Source of the DNA: Lachnoclostridium sp. UBA5725
Lineage (GTDB): Bacteria > Bacillota > Clostridia > Lachnospirales > Lachnospiraceae
Reading direction: 5' to 3'
DNA: 64,000 nucleotides
Assembly: GCA_002419585.1 (NCBI GenBank)
Contig: DIGJ01000001.1
Location: forward strand, 38,661 to 102,660
The translations under genes and the position numbers were made by a program. Of the stretch, positions 34,270-45,300 are shown in pieces (position 1 is the first letter of the stretch; each line of letters begins with the position of its first letter). The notes beneath the pieces are model-generated. The model was not told the origin of the DNA, did no database searches, and worked only from the letters and a program-made list of their open reading frames with translations.

Positions 34270-35140
34270 TAAGAAACAAATCCTGATAATAGGGAAAAAT
34301 AGTTATGTAGGTAATTCGTTTAAGAAGTATATCGAGAGTACGCACAATGACGAGAACTGGCAGGTAGATCTAGTTGGAGCTTCTGATGGAGAATGGGAAT
34401 CATATAGTTTTGCGGAATATGATGTCATAGTACATGCAGCGGCTATCGTTCATCAAAAAGAGAGTAAAGCAAGAGAAGAGATTTATCGAACTGTTAATTA
34501 TGAGATGCCTTTAGAGTTAGCCAATAAAGCCAAAAAGGCAGGTGTTACGCAATTTATCTTCCTTAGTACTATGGCTGTCTATGGTAATGTGCATGGTAAA
34601 ATCACAGAAAATACGAAAGTAGAACCTTGTACTTACTATGGAAAGTATAAACGGCTTGCAGAAATTGACCTACTAAGCAAAATCACAGATCGTTTTCGAG
34701 TTGCTATAGTACGTCCTCCTATGGTATATGGTAAGGATTGCAATGGAAATTTTGCCCGGCTTATGAAATTATCGAAATATTGCAGTATTTTCCCTAAGAT
34801 AGAAAATAAAAGAAGTATGATTTATATTGATAATCTGAGTGAATATCTGTATCTAATCATAAAACAGGAAGATTCAGGAATTGGTTGCCCGCAAAATTTG
34901 GAATTGGTAGAGACCGCGGATTTGTTTTGCCAGATGCGTAACCTTCAAAATAAGAAAACTATTATGACGCAACGTGGTAATCGTTTTTTTCTTTTTTTGA
35001 TGAAAAGGATAAAAGCTTTTCAAAAAATGTTCGGAGACAGCTATTATGATATATCAAAAGAAGAAGTAGGTTGGTTTTCAATATACGAAAACGAGTATCA
35101 AGTAGTAAGTTATGAAGAAAGTATAAAGAAGTGCTTGTAA
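34259..35140 (+). CDS. NAD(P)-dependent sugar epimerase/4-ketoreductase (WbpV/WreQ-like)
   Basis: 293 residues from ATG 34259, inside the end of the transferase gene. Extended short-chain dehydrogenase: nucleotide motif GKNSYVGNSF (a variant of GxxGxxG), catalytic Ser in FLSTMAVYG and the Y-x3-K motif in YYGKYKRLAE. Pairing with an initiating transferase is the arrangement of R. etli WreQ-WreU and of WbpV, where such an enzyme reduces the 4-keto group of a 6-deoxy-HexNAc. The WbpM/PglF-type dehydratase that would supply the substrate lies at 60104-61951. Product QuiNAc or FucNAc is inference. Confidence 0.8.
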   Translation: MRNNKKQILIIGKNSYVGNSFKKYIESTHNDENWQVDLVGASDGEWESYSFAEYDVIVHAAAIVHQKESKAREEIYRTVNYEMPLELANKAKKAGVTQFIFLSTMAVYGNVHGKITENTKVEPCTYYGKYKRLAEIDLLSKITDRFRVAIVRPPMVYGKDCNGNFARLMKLSKYCSIFPKIENKRSMIYIDNLSEYLYLIIKQEDSGIGCPQNLELVETADLFCQMRNLQNKKTIMTQRGNRFFLFLMKRIKAFQKMFGDSYYDISKEEVGWFSIYENEYQVVSYEESIKKCL

Positions 35141-35227
35141 TATAGTATAAAAGTGGACAAATAATGATAAAAATGATATTATTTATATAAATAAAAGAAT
35201 GTTTAAAAAGTTAGAAAGTTGATATAC

Positions 35228-36355
35228 ATGAAGAAGATAAAGGTGTTGCAGGTAAATAAATTATACTATCCCACGACAGGCGGGATTGAACGTGTAGTTC
35301 AGCAGATTGCCGAAGGATTGAATAAACGTACTGACATGAAGGTTTTGGTATGTAAGGAAAGTGGAAAAACAAGTGTGGAAAAAGTGAATGGAGTGGAGGT
35401 ACATCGAGCTGGAAGTCTTGGTGTACTCTTTTCTACACCCATTTCTTTTTCTTTTTTTGGGAAATTTAGGAAACTTTCGAAAGATAGAGATATTATTCAC
35501 TTTCATATGCCTTTTCCTCTTGGAGACTTAGCGTATCTATTGTCTGGATATAAAGGAAAAGTAGTTGTATGGTGGCATAGCGATATTGTACGACAAAAGA
35601 AATTGATGAAGTTTTATTACCCATTGATGCAACACTTTTTAAGACGTGCGGACCTTATTATAGTTGCTACAAAGGGACATATCGAAGGGTCAGATTATTT
35701 AAAGCAGTACAAAGAAAAGTGTGTGATAATACCATATGGTGTCAATAAAACAATTGCGTCGTTAGCCAATCAATGGAGTGAAAACCAGATAAATATAATG
35801 AGTTATGCACAAAGTGATACTGTGCGTTTTTTGTTCGTAGGAAGGCTTGTTTATTATAAGGGATGCAAGGTACTGTTGGAAGCATTTAAGGAAGTCAACC
35901 ATGCGGAACTGATAATCGTTGGAACTGGAAATCTGGAAGGTGAATTGAAGAACATGGTAGCCACACTACATCTAAGTGATCGGGTACATTTCTTAGGCGG
36001 TATATCGGATAAAGAGCTGACAGAAGAATTTAAAAATTGTGATGTGTTTGTACTTCCATCTATTCTAAAGAGTGAGGCTTATGGGTTGGTTCAAATGGAA
36101 GCGATGGCGTTTGGAAAACCTGTTATTAATACAAGTCTTGAAAGTGGAGTTCCGTATGTAAGTCTTGATAAGGTTACGGGTCTTACCGTTAAACCAGGAG
36201 ATACAACAGAACTTACAAATGCCATGCAGTGGATGGTTGATCATGAAGAGGAAAGACTTTTAATGGGGGAGAATGCAAGGAAAAGAGTATTAGAAGAATA
36301 TCAAATGGATATGATGACGGAACGTTTACTTAAGGCGTATGAGGGACTATTATGA
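35228..36355 (+). CDS. GT4 family glycosyltransferase
   Basis: 375 residues from ATG 35228. GT-B fold with the acceptor domain start YYPTTGGIERVVQQIAEGL and the GT4 donor site SILKSEAYGLVQMEAMAFGKP, where the Glu-x7-Glu pair binds the nucleotide sugar. It retains anomeric configuration by family rule. The ribosome binding site is weak. The stop overlaps the next start as ATGA. Confidence 0.93.
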   Translation: MKKIKVLQVNKLYYPTTGGIERVVQQIAEGLNKRTDMKVLVCKESGKTSVEKVNGVEVHRAGSLGVLFSTPISFSFFGKFRKLSKDRDIIHFHMPFPLGDLAYLLSGYKGKVVVWWHSDIVRQKKLMKFYYPLMQHFLRRADLIIVATKGHIEGSDYLKQYKEKCVIIPYGVNKTIASLANQWSENQINIMSYAQSDTVRFLFVGRLVYYKGCKVLLEAFKEVNHAELIIVGTGNLEGELKNMVATLHLSDRVHFLGGISDKELTEEFKNCDVFVLPSILKSEAYGLVQMEAMAFGKPVINTSLESGVPYVSLDKVTGLTVKPGDTTELTNAMQWMVDHEEERLLMGENARKRVLEEYQMDMMTERLLKAYEGLL

Positions 36356-37608
36356 TATCAAAGATAGTAATTAAAATTACAAATCATTTAAAACCGATTC
36401 TACTAAAAATATTTCCATATGAGCTACTCAAAAAATGGAAAGGAAAGATGATCAATAGAAGCTTTGAGCAACTAAAAGATGTAAAAGTTGAACCTTTTAA
36501 GCCCGGAATTTATACTAAAGGAATAAATATTATTGGCAATATAAAGGCAGAGACAGGACTTGGGCAGAGTTGTCGATTAGTTGCAGGAGCGATAGAAAAA
36601 ACACAAATTCCGTTTAGCATCTATCAGTATGACCAATTAGGTAATTTGAAAACCAGAGATACTAGCTGGCATGAAAAAATATCAAATGAATTGCCATATG
36701 AGATTAATTTGATTCATATTAATCCGCATGAATTAGGCATTGCCTATATGCAAATGGACAAATCAGTATGGAAAAACCGATATAATATTGCTTATTGGTT
36801 GTGGGAGTTAGAAGAGTTCCCGCAAGAGTGGATTCCTTGCTTTAATTGTGTTCATGAAATTTGGACGCCATCTGAGTTTATTAGCCAGGCAATTCGGAAA
36901 AAGACGGATTTACCAGTAGTCACAGTTCCATATTTTATGGAACTAGAAATCAACGATGAATACGATAGAAAATCGTTTGGTTTACCGGATGATAAATTCT
37001 TATTTTTGATGATGTATGATCACAGTAGTGTAATGGAACGTAAAAATCCGATCGGGGTATTAAAAGCCTTTAAAGAAGCTTTTGACCGAAAGAATGAGGA
37101 TGTAGGTCTGGTTATTAAAATTAATAATTGTGACGAAAAAGATATCAAAGAAATCGAGAAGATACTTGATGGTTATCAGAATGTATATTTTATACGTGAA
37201 GTACTAAGCCGACAACAAGTAAATGGTTTGATTCAATGCGTGGATGTATTTGTCTCTCTACATAGAGCGGAAGGTTTTGGGCTTGTTTTGGCAGAAGCCA
37301 TGTATCTAGGTACGCCTACTATTGCTACAAACTGGTCATCGAATACGGAGTTTATGAATCAAGAAGTTGCTTGTATGGTAGATTATAAGTTGATTACGAT
37401 TGAAAAAGACTTGTCGCCTTTTAAAGCGGGGAATCGATGGGCAGATCCGGATTTAGAGGATGCGGCTAGATGGATGAAATTATTGTTCGAGAATACACAA
37501 TTTTATGAAGAAATCAGAGAAAAGGCGAAAAAACACATTAGAGAGGTACTTCATAGTAATAGAATTTCAAATTATATCGAAGAGAGAATGGAAGAAATAT
37601 ATAAATAG
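36352..37608 (+). CDS. GT4-like glycosyltransferase (tandem paralogue A)
   Basis: 418 residues. N-terminal basic/hydrophobic 45 residues, then the motif GNIKAETGLGQSCRLVAGAI and the donor site SLHRAEGFGLVLAEAMYLGTP. It is clearly homologous over its full length to the protein encoded next (37668-38930): same NIAYWLWELEEFP block, same RAEGxGLVxAEA site. Starts in ATGA overlap with the previous gene. The two probably add related sugars of one repeat unit. Confidence 0.9.
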   Translation: MISKIVIKITNHLKPILLKIFPYELLKKWKGKMINRSFEQLKDVKVEPFKPGIYTKGINIIGNIKAETGLGQSCRLVAGAIEKTQIPFSIYQYDQLGNLKTRDTSWHEKISNELPYEINLIHINPHELGIAYMQMDKSVWKNRYNIAYWLWELEEFPQEWIPCFNCVHEIWTPSEFISQAIRKKTDLPVVTVPYFMELEINDEYDRKSFGLPDDKFLFLMMYDHSSVMERKNPIGVLKAFKEAFDRKNEDVGLVIKINNCDEKDIKEIEKILDGYQNVYFIREVLSRQQVNGLIQCVDVFVSLHRAEGFGLVLAEAMYLGTPTIATNWSSNTEFMNQEVACMVDYKLITIEKDLSPFKAGNRWADPDLEDAARWMKLLFENTQFYEEIREKAKKHIREVLHSNRISNYIEERMEEIYK

Positions 37609-37667
37609 CATTTATATGTAATAAAAATCACAGGATTAAATTGTCTGTAGTGAGTTTGGAGTGTAGA

Positions 37668-38930
37668 ATGGAGTCAATACAAAAAGTTACAAAAATAGTA
37701 TCTATTTTAAAACCACTAGCAATAAAGCTAGTACCGATAAAATTTAGAGCGCATATTCGGTTATATTATGCTAAATTAAAAATAAATCAGCTAAATAAAA
37801 TAAATATTATAAGATTCAATAGAAGTATGAATCAAGATGGCATAAATTTGATCGCAAGTATTAAAGAAGAATCTGGCTTGGGTCAAAGTGCAAGATTGTT
37901 AGCAAACACACTGAAAAACGGTGAATATGCTTTTTATATAAAGAATCTTAGGGCGACGAAGCAGGTTCCCGAATATGATAGTAGCTATAACGAACGTTTG
38001 AAAGACTCCTTAATTTATAACATAAATCTGTTACATATAAATCCGCAAGATTTTGTGGAGGCTTTTTTAGAACTGAAAAAAGAATCCTATGATAATCGAT
38101 ATAATATTGCATTTTGGCTATGGGAGACTGAGAAGTTTCCAAAGGAGTGGGAAGGATGCTTTAATCTAGTGGATGAGATCTGGACGCCTTCGGAATTTGT
38201 TAGTAAAAGTATTCGAAAAAATACGAACAAGCCGGTAGTTACAATGCCCTATGCCGTTTTTGCAGAAAAGGAAGATAAATATGATAGAAAGTACTTTCAC
38301 TTACCAGAAGATAAGTTTATTTTCTTGACGTTATATGATTCGAACAGCATCGCGGAACGGAAGAATCCATATGGAGTATTGAAAGCTTATAAGGAAGCAT
38401 TTGAACTCAATGAAGAGGTTTTATTAGTAATAAAAATTAATAATGCTACAAAAGATGAAATTAAGAAGATTGAAGAGTTTATGGGAGAGAATAGAAATTA
38501 TTGTATCATAACAGATAGATTTACAAAGATAGAAGTGAATAGTTTGATAGCTTGTTCCGATGTTTTGGTATCCCTACATAGAGCAGAAGGATATGGGCTT
38601 GTTATGGCTGAGGCAATGATATTAGGAACTCCTTGTATAGCAACAAATTGGTCAGCAAATACCGAATTTATGACACAGGAAGATGCCTGTTTGGTTGATT
38701 ATAAATTAATTGAATTAAAGGAAGCGGTGGGCCCTTATGAAAGAGGAACAAGATGGGCAGAACCAGAGATAAAAGATGCAATTAATTATATGAAAAAATT
38801 ATATTATGATGAAGACTTTTATCATAAATTAGTTGCTTCCGGGAAAGTAAATAGTAAGGAAATTTTTGATATGAAGATTGCTGCGGATCGCATAAATAAG
38901 AGGATTCGCGAGATTTATAATGAGAATTAA
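37668..38930 (+). CDS. GT4-like glycosyltransferase (tandem paralogue B)
   Basis: 420 residues from ATG 37668, seven bases after TTTGGAG; the TTG at 37641 is rejected. Same layout as its upstream neighbour: ASIKEESGLGQSARLLANTL near the N-terminus, NIAFWLWETEKFP, and the donor site SLHRAEGYGLVMAEAMILGTP. An old tandem duplication with marked divergence, so specificity has probably separated. Confidence 0.9.
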   Translation: MESIQKVTKIVSILKPLAIKLVPIKFRAHIRLYYAKLKINQLNKINIIRFNRSMNQDGINLIASIKEESGLGQSARLLANTLKNGEYAFYIKNLRATKQVPEYDSSYNERLKDSLIYNINLLHINPQDFVEAFLELKKESYDNRYNIAFWLWETEKFPKEWEGCFNLVDEIWTPSEFVSKSIRKNTNKPVVTMPYAVFAEKEDKYDRKYFHLPEDKFIFLTLYDSNSIAERKNPYGVLKAYKEAFELNEEVLLVIKINNATKDEIKKIEEFMGENRNYCIITDRFTKIEVNSLIACSDVLVSLHRAEGYGLVMAEAMILGTPCIATNWSANTEFMTQEDACLVDYKLIELKEAVGPYERGTRWAEPEIKDAINYMKKLYYDEDFYHKLVASGKVNSKEIFDMKIAADRINKRIREIYNEN

Positions 38931-38962
38931 AAAATACATTCAAAAGACAGGAGAGTTAAGGA

Positions 38963-39739
38963 ATGCAGACATTAAAAGAGATATATGCATATCGTGAAAT
39001 GATTATTAGCCTTGTCCGAAAGGATTTAAGAGGTAGATATAAAGGATCAATTTTAGGGTTTTTGTGGACATTTATAAACCCACTATTACAACTATGTGTT
39101 TATACGTTGGTTTTTTCTACAATCATGAAATCGGATATCGAGAAATACTATTTATATTTATTTGTAGCCTTAATCCCTTGGATATTTTTTTCCTCGGTTT
39201 TAACTACCGGATCAACTATAATATTGTCACAAAAATCATTGGTTACGAAGATTTATTTCCCAAGGGAAGTATTGCCAATAGCATATACTACGAGCTCCTT
39301 CGTTAATATGTTACTCTGCTTTATTGTAGTATTTGTTGTAGTAATTTTTTCTGGAATACATTTGAGTATTTATGGGTTATTATGTCTACCAGTAGTTATG
39401 ATAGTTGAATATATTTTAGCTTTGGGAGTAATTTTTTTGACTTCTGCAATAACTGTGTACTTTAGGGATTTAGAGCATATTTTGGGTATTCTTTCAATGG
39501 CGTGGATGTTTATGACACCTATCATGTATTCATTTGATATTATTCCGGATAATTTAAAACCGATATTCTCATTGAATCCGATGCTTCCTATAATCACAGC
39601 ATATCGTGATATTTTGTATTATGGATCAGTTCCACATATGCGTACATTAGGTAGTGCGGTCCTGCTTGGAGTATTAGTTCTTGCTCTTGGAGTATTTGTA
39701 TTTAAGAAATGTAAACGTCACTTTGCGGAGGAAATGTAA
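38963..39739 (+). CDS. polysaccharide ABC exporter permease (Wzm/TagG-like)
   Basis: 258 residues with six membrane segments and family features VRKDLRGRYKGSILGFLWTF at the N-terminus and FYFRDLEH-like VYFRDLEHILGI in the middle. It forms the channel for export of undecaprenyl-linked polysaccharide. ACAGGAG precedes the ATG. The TAATG junction couples it with the ATPase gene. Confidence 0.95.
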   Translation: MQTLKEIYAYREMIISLVRKDLRGRYKGSILGFLWTFINPLLQLCVYTLVFSTIMKSDIEKYYLYLFVALIPWIFFSSVLTTGSTIILSQKSLVTKIYFPREVLPIAYTTSSFVNMLLCFIVVFVVVIFSGIHLSIYGLLCLPVVMIVEYILALGVIFLTSAITVYFRDLEHILGILSMAWMFMTPIMYSFDIIPDNLKPIFSLNPMLPIITAYRDILYYGSVPHMRTLGSAVLLGVLVLALGVFVFKKCKRHFAEEM

Positions 39740-41064
39740 TGAGTGTAATCACAATTAAAAATGTTCATAAAAAATTTAAAGTTTATTATGATAAAGGATA
39801 TAGCCTAAAAGAACGCATTATATTTAGAAATAGAAATTATTATGAAGATAGATGGGTGTTGAAAGGAATTGATCTTGAAGTTGAACAAGGAGAAGTTTTG
39901 GGATTAATTGGACACAATGGATGTGGTAAAAGTACACTCTTAAAATTATTGTCTAAAATCATGTATGTCGACCAAGGCAGTATCGAGATTAAAGGTAGAG
40001 TATCAAGTTTAATCGAACTAGGTGCAGGATTTCATCCTGATATGAGCGGACGAGAAAATATTTATACAAATGCATCAATTTTTGGACTTACAAAAAAGCA
40101 AATTGATGCCAGAATACAAGATATAATTGAGTTCTCAGAACTAGAAGAATTTATAGACAATCCAATACGATCATACTCTTCCGGTATGTATATGCGTTTG
40201 GCTTTTTCTGTAGCGATTAATGTAGATGCAGATGTGCTTTTGATTGATGAGATACTTGCAGTAGGTGATGCTAATTTTCAAGCGAAATGCTATGAGCGTA
40301 TGAGAGAGCTAAAAGCTTCTGGGGTAACGATTGTCATTGTAACTCATGATACTGGAACAATAGAAAAATTTTGCGACAAAGCAGCATGGATAAATGAGGG
40401 ACATGTTGTATCATATGGTAAAGCGATTCATGTTGTAGATGATTATCTAAAATTTATGAATGAAAAAAGGTATGAAGAAATAGCGGCACATGAAACGCAT
40501 GAAAAGAATAAGGAAGTAACGGAAGAAGTACAAGAAAAAACGGATGAAGAAAATCAGAGTCAAAATATGGATGAGGTACCATTCGAAGAAGAGACGGAGG
40601 CATCCCCAAAAAGTACTGAGCAAGAGATTGATTTCAATTCAAATCGATTTGGGTATCGATACGTTGAGATTCTGCATGCGAAACTAAAAAATAAAGAAGG
40701 AAAAGAAACATTAACACTTAAAGCTGATGAGCCTGTTGATATAGAGATTGCTTATAAGATAAATAAAGAATTAGAAGGGTATGTTTTTGGTTATTCTATT
40801 TCCACGATTGAAGGAACTCTAATAACAGGATCCAATACGCAACTCGACCGCTTGGATATTCCCAAAATGGAGAATAATGGAGTTGTAAAACTTCATATTG
40901 ATAAATTACCATTACTTTCAGGAAAATATATATTGCAAATTGCAGTGGTTGATGAAAACGGGACACCGATGGACTTTTATCGAGATTATTGTCATTTTAA
41001 TGTAATTTCGGATGAAAGAAGTGTTGGAATAATAAGTATAATGCATGAATGGAAAGTGGGATGA
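39739..41064 (+). CDS. polysaccharide ABC exporter ATPase with Wzt C-terminal domain
   Basis: 441 residues. ATPase domain (about 1-245): Walker A GHNGCGKST, signature YSSGMYMRLAFS, Walker B VLLIDEILAVGD. An acidic linker of about 50 residues (rich in Glu, about 250-300) leads to a Wzt_C beta-sandwich (about 305-441). In E. coli O8/O9a Wzt that domain recognises the modified non-reducing end of the finished chain and selects it for export. Its presence means chain length is probably set by a terminating modification, for which the next gene is the candidate. Confidence 0.95.
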   Translation: MSVITIKNVHKKFKVYYDKGYSLKERIIFRNRNYYEDRWVLKGIDLEVEQGEVLGLIGHNGCGKSTLLKLLSKIMYVDQGSIEIKGRVSSLIELGAGFHPDMSGRENIYTNASIFGLTKKQIDARIQDIIEFSELEEFIDNPIRSYSSGMYMRLAFSVAINVDADVLLIDEILAVGDANFQAKCYERMRELKASGVTIVIVTHDTGTIEKFCDKAAWINEGHVVSYGKAIHVVDDYLKFMNEKRYEEIAAHETHEKNKEVTEEVQEKTDEENQSQNMDEVPFEEETEASPKSTEQEIDFNSNRFGYRYVEILHAKLKNKEGKETLTLKADEPVDIEIAYKINKELEGYVFGYSISTIEGTLITGSNTQLDRLDIPKMENNGVVKLHIDKLPLLSGKYILQIAVVDENGTPMDFYRDYCHFNVISDERSVGIISIMHEWKVG

Positions 41065-41068
41065 TAGA

Positions 41069-42352
41069 ATGAAAAACGATTCTGTAGAAGCAAGAGTACT
41101 TTATAATTATTTAGTAAATAGTAGTTCGAATCAAGGTTTGAATTGTGATAATGTAAATACTGTTTTTTGTAATAATGAATATAACGAATCAAATATGCCA
41201 GATCAAAAATTTGCTCAAATAGAACTTCATTGGAACGAAATGGATTGTTCGAAAACGAACTGGTCTTACCGTATATTAACCCCAGGTAAAAATATTATTC
41301 AAAAAACAAATGTATTCGTTAAGAAGGTAATTAGAAGATTATTACGATGGTATGTAGATCCTATTTGTGTACAGCAATCTACCTTTAATGCTGCGGCTAC
41401 AAGATTAACTGGTGCGCAATTAGAGGTATTAAGATATTTTCAAACTCAAATGGTACAGCTTGCTGAAAATGAGGTTCAAAGCAAGACGGAACATGCTGCA
41501 ATGACTGAAAAGTTGGAATTGCTAGAACATAAATTTGAAGAAAAATTAGAAATTATGGAAAAGCAAGTTGAGGAAGGAAATATTAGATGTACTAACTTAA
41601 CGAATGAGTTAGAGTCTATTAAAATGCAAATTCAAATTAATAGTGAAGAGCGATTTACTAGGAATGATATCAGTGCCTTTAATAATATCTTTTTTCAACA
41701 AGTAATTTCAGTATCTCAAGCTGGGGAAGATCGTATATTAGCTACACTTTTATTCTCCATTGGAAAAAAATTTGAAGAGTGCTCTTACATTGATATAGGA
41801 GCAAACCATCCAATTGAGCTAAGCAACACCTATTATTTTTATAAACTTGGTTCACAGGGCGTTTTACTTGAGGCAAACCCAAACTTAATTCCGGAACTAG
41901 AGCAAATAAGACCAAGAGATATTATTCTAAACCGTTGTGTGACGACGGATGATAAAGAAGAAGTAGAGTTTTTTGTTATGAATAAAGACGGTTTATCAAC
42001 TACTGATAAAGTATGTGCTGAAAATCTTCTGAAATCAGACCCAGAATTGGAATTATTGGAGACTGTAAAAATTAAGACGATATCAGTAAACGAAATCATA
42101 GAAAACTATTTGAAAAAAACTCCAATTATTTTAAACATCGATATTGAGGGCATGGAATTGGAAATATTACAGCATATGGATTTTGATAAATATCGTCCGT
42201 ATGTTATAGTTGTTGAAAATATTGAAGTTAATGCTCAACTAATTGAAAACAGAAAAGATAAAGTACTTAATACATTTATGGAAACGGTCGGATATAGAGA
42301 ATATGCATTTACAGGGATAAATTCTATTTTTATAGACAATTTGAGAGGATGA
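41069..42352 (+). CDS. FkbM-family methyltransferase with N-terminal coiled coil
   Basis: 427 residues from ATG 41069 (GGGATGA upstream; 41045 overlaps the ATPase too far). Residues about 125-205 form a likely coiled coil (heptads in EKLELLEHKFEEKLEIMEKQ). The C-terminal FkbM domain (about 220-427) has VSQAGEDRIL, the SAM site YIDIGANHPIELSNTYYFY and ILNIDIEGMELEIL. It follows the Wzt-like gene by four bases. In ABC-exported O-antigens a coiled-coil methyltransferase (WbdD) ends the chain and measures its length; an equivalent role here is inferred, though WbdD is of another fold and order. Confidence 0.85.
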   Translation: MKNDSVEARVLYNYLVNSSSNQGLNCDNVNTVFCNNEYNESNMPDQKFAQIELHWNEMDCSKTNWSYRILTPGKNIIQKTNVFVKKVIRRLLRWYVDPICVQQSTFNAAATRLTGAQLEVLRYFQTQMVQLAENEVQSKTEHAAMTEKLELLEHKFEEKLEIMEKQVEEGNIRCTNLTNELESIKMQIQINSEERFTRNDISAFNNIFFQQVISVSQAGEDRILATLLFSIGKKFEECSYIDIGANHPIELSNTYYFYKLGSQGVLLEANPNLIPELEQIRPRDIILNRCVTTDDKEEVEFFVMNKDGLSTTDKVCAENLLKSDPELELLETVKIKTISVNEIIENYLKKTPIILNIDIEGMELEILQHMDFDKYRPYVIVVENIEVNAQLIENRKDKVLNTFMETVGYREYAFTGINSIFIDNLRG

Positions 42353-42356
42353 AGAT

Positions 42357-45300
42357 ATGAATATTGCATTTGATGCTGGAGCGATAGAAATTGCGAAGGG
42401 GAGTGGAGTTGGAAACTATACATTACATCAGTTTAAAGCAATGATAGAGTCAACACCGGAAAATAATTATTATTATTTCAATACGATATGCAAATCAGAA
42501 TTAATAAAACCTTTAAAAGAACACTCTAATTTTCATGAAGAGTATTATTTTATGGGTAAAGATAACGTGCTGAGAGAATATGATGGACAATATAGCGAAC
42601 TTTATGGTCAATTAGTGAGGAATTTCATAAGAAAACATGAAATTGATGTATTTTATATAACTTCACCATTTTTGTCTGAAAATGTTATGTATCAAAAGGA
42701 ATGGTTTGGAAATGTAAAAGTGGTTGCAACAGCGTATGATATTATACCATATATTATGAAAGAGAAATATTTGCCTTCGAAATACTTAATGAAATGGTAT
42801 ATGTCTTGTATCGATATGTTGCGATGGTGTGACCGACAGTTGGCAATCTCTCAAAGTGTGAAAGATGACATGGTCAGTTATCTAAACTTTGATCCTGAAA
42901 AGATTGATATTATTTATGGTGGGGTAAGTGATAAGTATTGCATGCAAGAGTATTCGTATGAAGATAAAAAAGCATTATTTCATAGATATGGAATAAAGTC
43001 AAAATTCATTATGTGTGGTATTTCAGCGGATCAAAGAAAAAATATAGCAGCAGCAATTGCTGCGTATGCACTACTTCCTCAGAACATTAAAAAAGAGTAT
43101 CAACTGGTTATAGTAGGAAGAGTATTACAAGAGTCTATGCTACAATATCAGGATCAGATTACCAAGCTTGGAGAAAAAGGGAATGTTATATTAACAAATT
43201 ATGTTTCAGACGATGATCTGATTAAGTTATATAATTTTGCTACACTGATGCTATTTCCTTCCCTTTATGAAGGGTTCGGTTTGCCATTAATAGAAGCTTG
43301 GGCTTGTGGTACACCAGTAGCTGCTTCAAATAATTCGAGTTTAGGAGAATTGGCAACCGGTGCAGGTGTGCTATTTGATCCAAATGATGTAAAAGATATT
43401 GCGAGAGCGATTACGGAGGCATTAACAACGGCAGATTTAGAATTGCTCTTAGAGAATGGTAGGAAAAAACTTTCTGATTTTACATGGGAAAATGTGGCAG
43501 ATTTAACGTTATCATCGATAAAAAAGGCTTGTTGTAATAGTGCTATTGAAACAAAGGATGTCAGAAGTAAAATTGCATGTATATTTTGGGATGAGGCTTT
43601 GTATTTTGAAGGATGGAATCTGTTTTTTGAGATTTTAAATGAGTATGCGGATGTATCAGTGGTAAAATCAAAGGAAGTGGAAACTAACTCCAATACACTC
43701 CAATATATATCCTATGATCAATTTGTCAAATCACAAAAGAAATTTGATGATGTTTTTCACTTCACATCAATTCAGATTGATAAGGAACAAGGAAAGAAAA
43801 TAAAGCAGCATAAAGGAAGTCTTGTTCTAATCAATGAAAAAATACTAGAAATGATTCATTGTTTAACGAAAAATGAAAGAAATGATTATGTTGAAATATT
43901 GATAGCGAAGGATTTAAAACGCTATTTTGACTCAACCATCGATGCTAGTAATATATTTGAATATATTCCATCGTTTGAAAAAATTGTTACATTCAGTGAT
44001 GAACAAAAACAAGATATTATGCAAAAATCTCTAGACAAACAAGTAATTAATATCGCATCAGATTTTGCTAATGCAGATGAGACTACGTCAGACGAAATTA
44101 AAGCAATTGCTCAGAATCTGATAAGAACAGCAACTATTTTTAAACCTCTTAGAAATACTAAGTTTTGGGCGGATAAATTAGTTACAGAAGAAATTGTGCA
44201 AAAAAAATATACGAGAGAAGAAATCCGAGAATTGGCAAATACACTTGGAATGTCCGTTTCAACAGAATGTGAAATGCTTCGTTACAAAGTACCTGTCAAA
44301 AGCAAGGACGTATCGCTTAAAGCAACGAATGTAGATATGGTAACAACTTGGAATACAAAATGTGGAATTGCTGAGTTTACGAAATACTTTATCCAAAATA
44401 CATCAGATAAAGTGAATTATACTATATTCCCGGATGTTACAGCTTCGCTTATCAGTACGGATGAAGAGAATGTTGCTCCTCGCACATGGAAGCAATATGA
44501 TTGTAACTTTTCTGACTTAGTGACTGAACTAGAAAAATCGGATTCAGATATCATTCATATCCAATACAATTTTGGATTCTTTTCATTAGAAAATGTTGCA
44601 AAGTTAATTACGGATTTACCTAGTAAAAAGGTGATTGTGGATTTTCATGCGACAAAAATGATTTCAGATGCATTACCAAAAAGCACGGTTAAGAAGACGG
44701 TAAATGCACTCAATAAGGCTTTTCAAATAATTGTACATCAACAAGAGGATATAAAGGAATTGACAGATGTCGGAATCGAAAGAAACCTAATTTGTGTAAT
44801 ACCACTTGGACAGAGTGTTTGGATGGAAAGAAGTAAGGAAGACTGTAAAAAATGGCTCAATATTGACTCTCAGCACGTAATAGGAAGTTATGGATTTATG
44901 CTTCCTCATAAAGGAGTCGATAAAGTGATTGAAGCGGTTGCTGAATTAAAATTAGACTATCCAGACATTTTATATATTGTGTCTTGTGCACTATATAATG
45001 CAGATGTATCAAAAGAGTATCTACTAAAATGTAAGCAACTTGCTAAGACACTTGGAGTAGAAAAGAATGTAGTTTTTATTAATGAATTTTTAAAGCCAGA
45101 GGAATCTGCAATATTATTACAAGCTTGTGATATGTTAGCGATGGTGTATAGTCCGACAAACGAATCGGCGAGTGGAGCAATCCGTTTCTGTATGTCAGCG
45201 ATTCGACCTATTATAACAACAAAACAACCGATATTTGACGAATATACTGATTGTACCGTTCAAATAGCAAGCAATGATGCAAAACAAATTGCCCAAGCTG

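Noticed and set aside
39064..39306. 80-codon frame inside the exporter permease gene
   Set aside because: Shadow of the permease gene in another frame, no own start signals.
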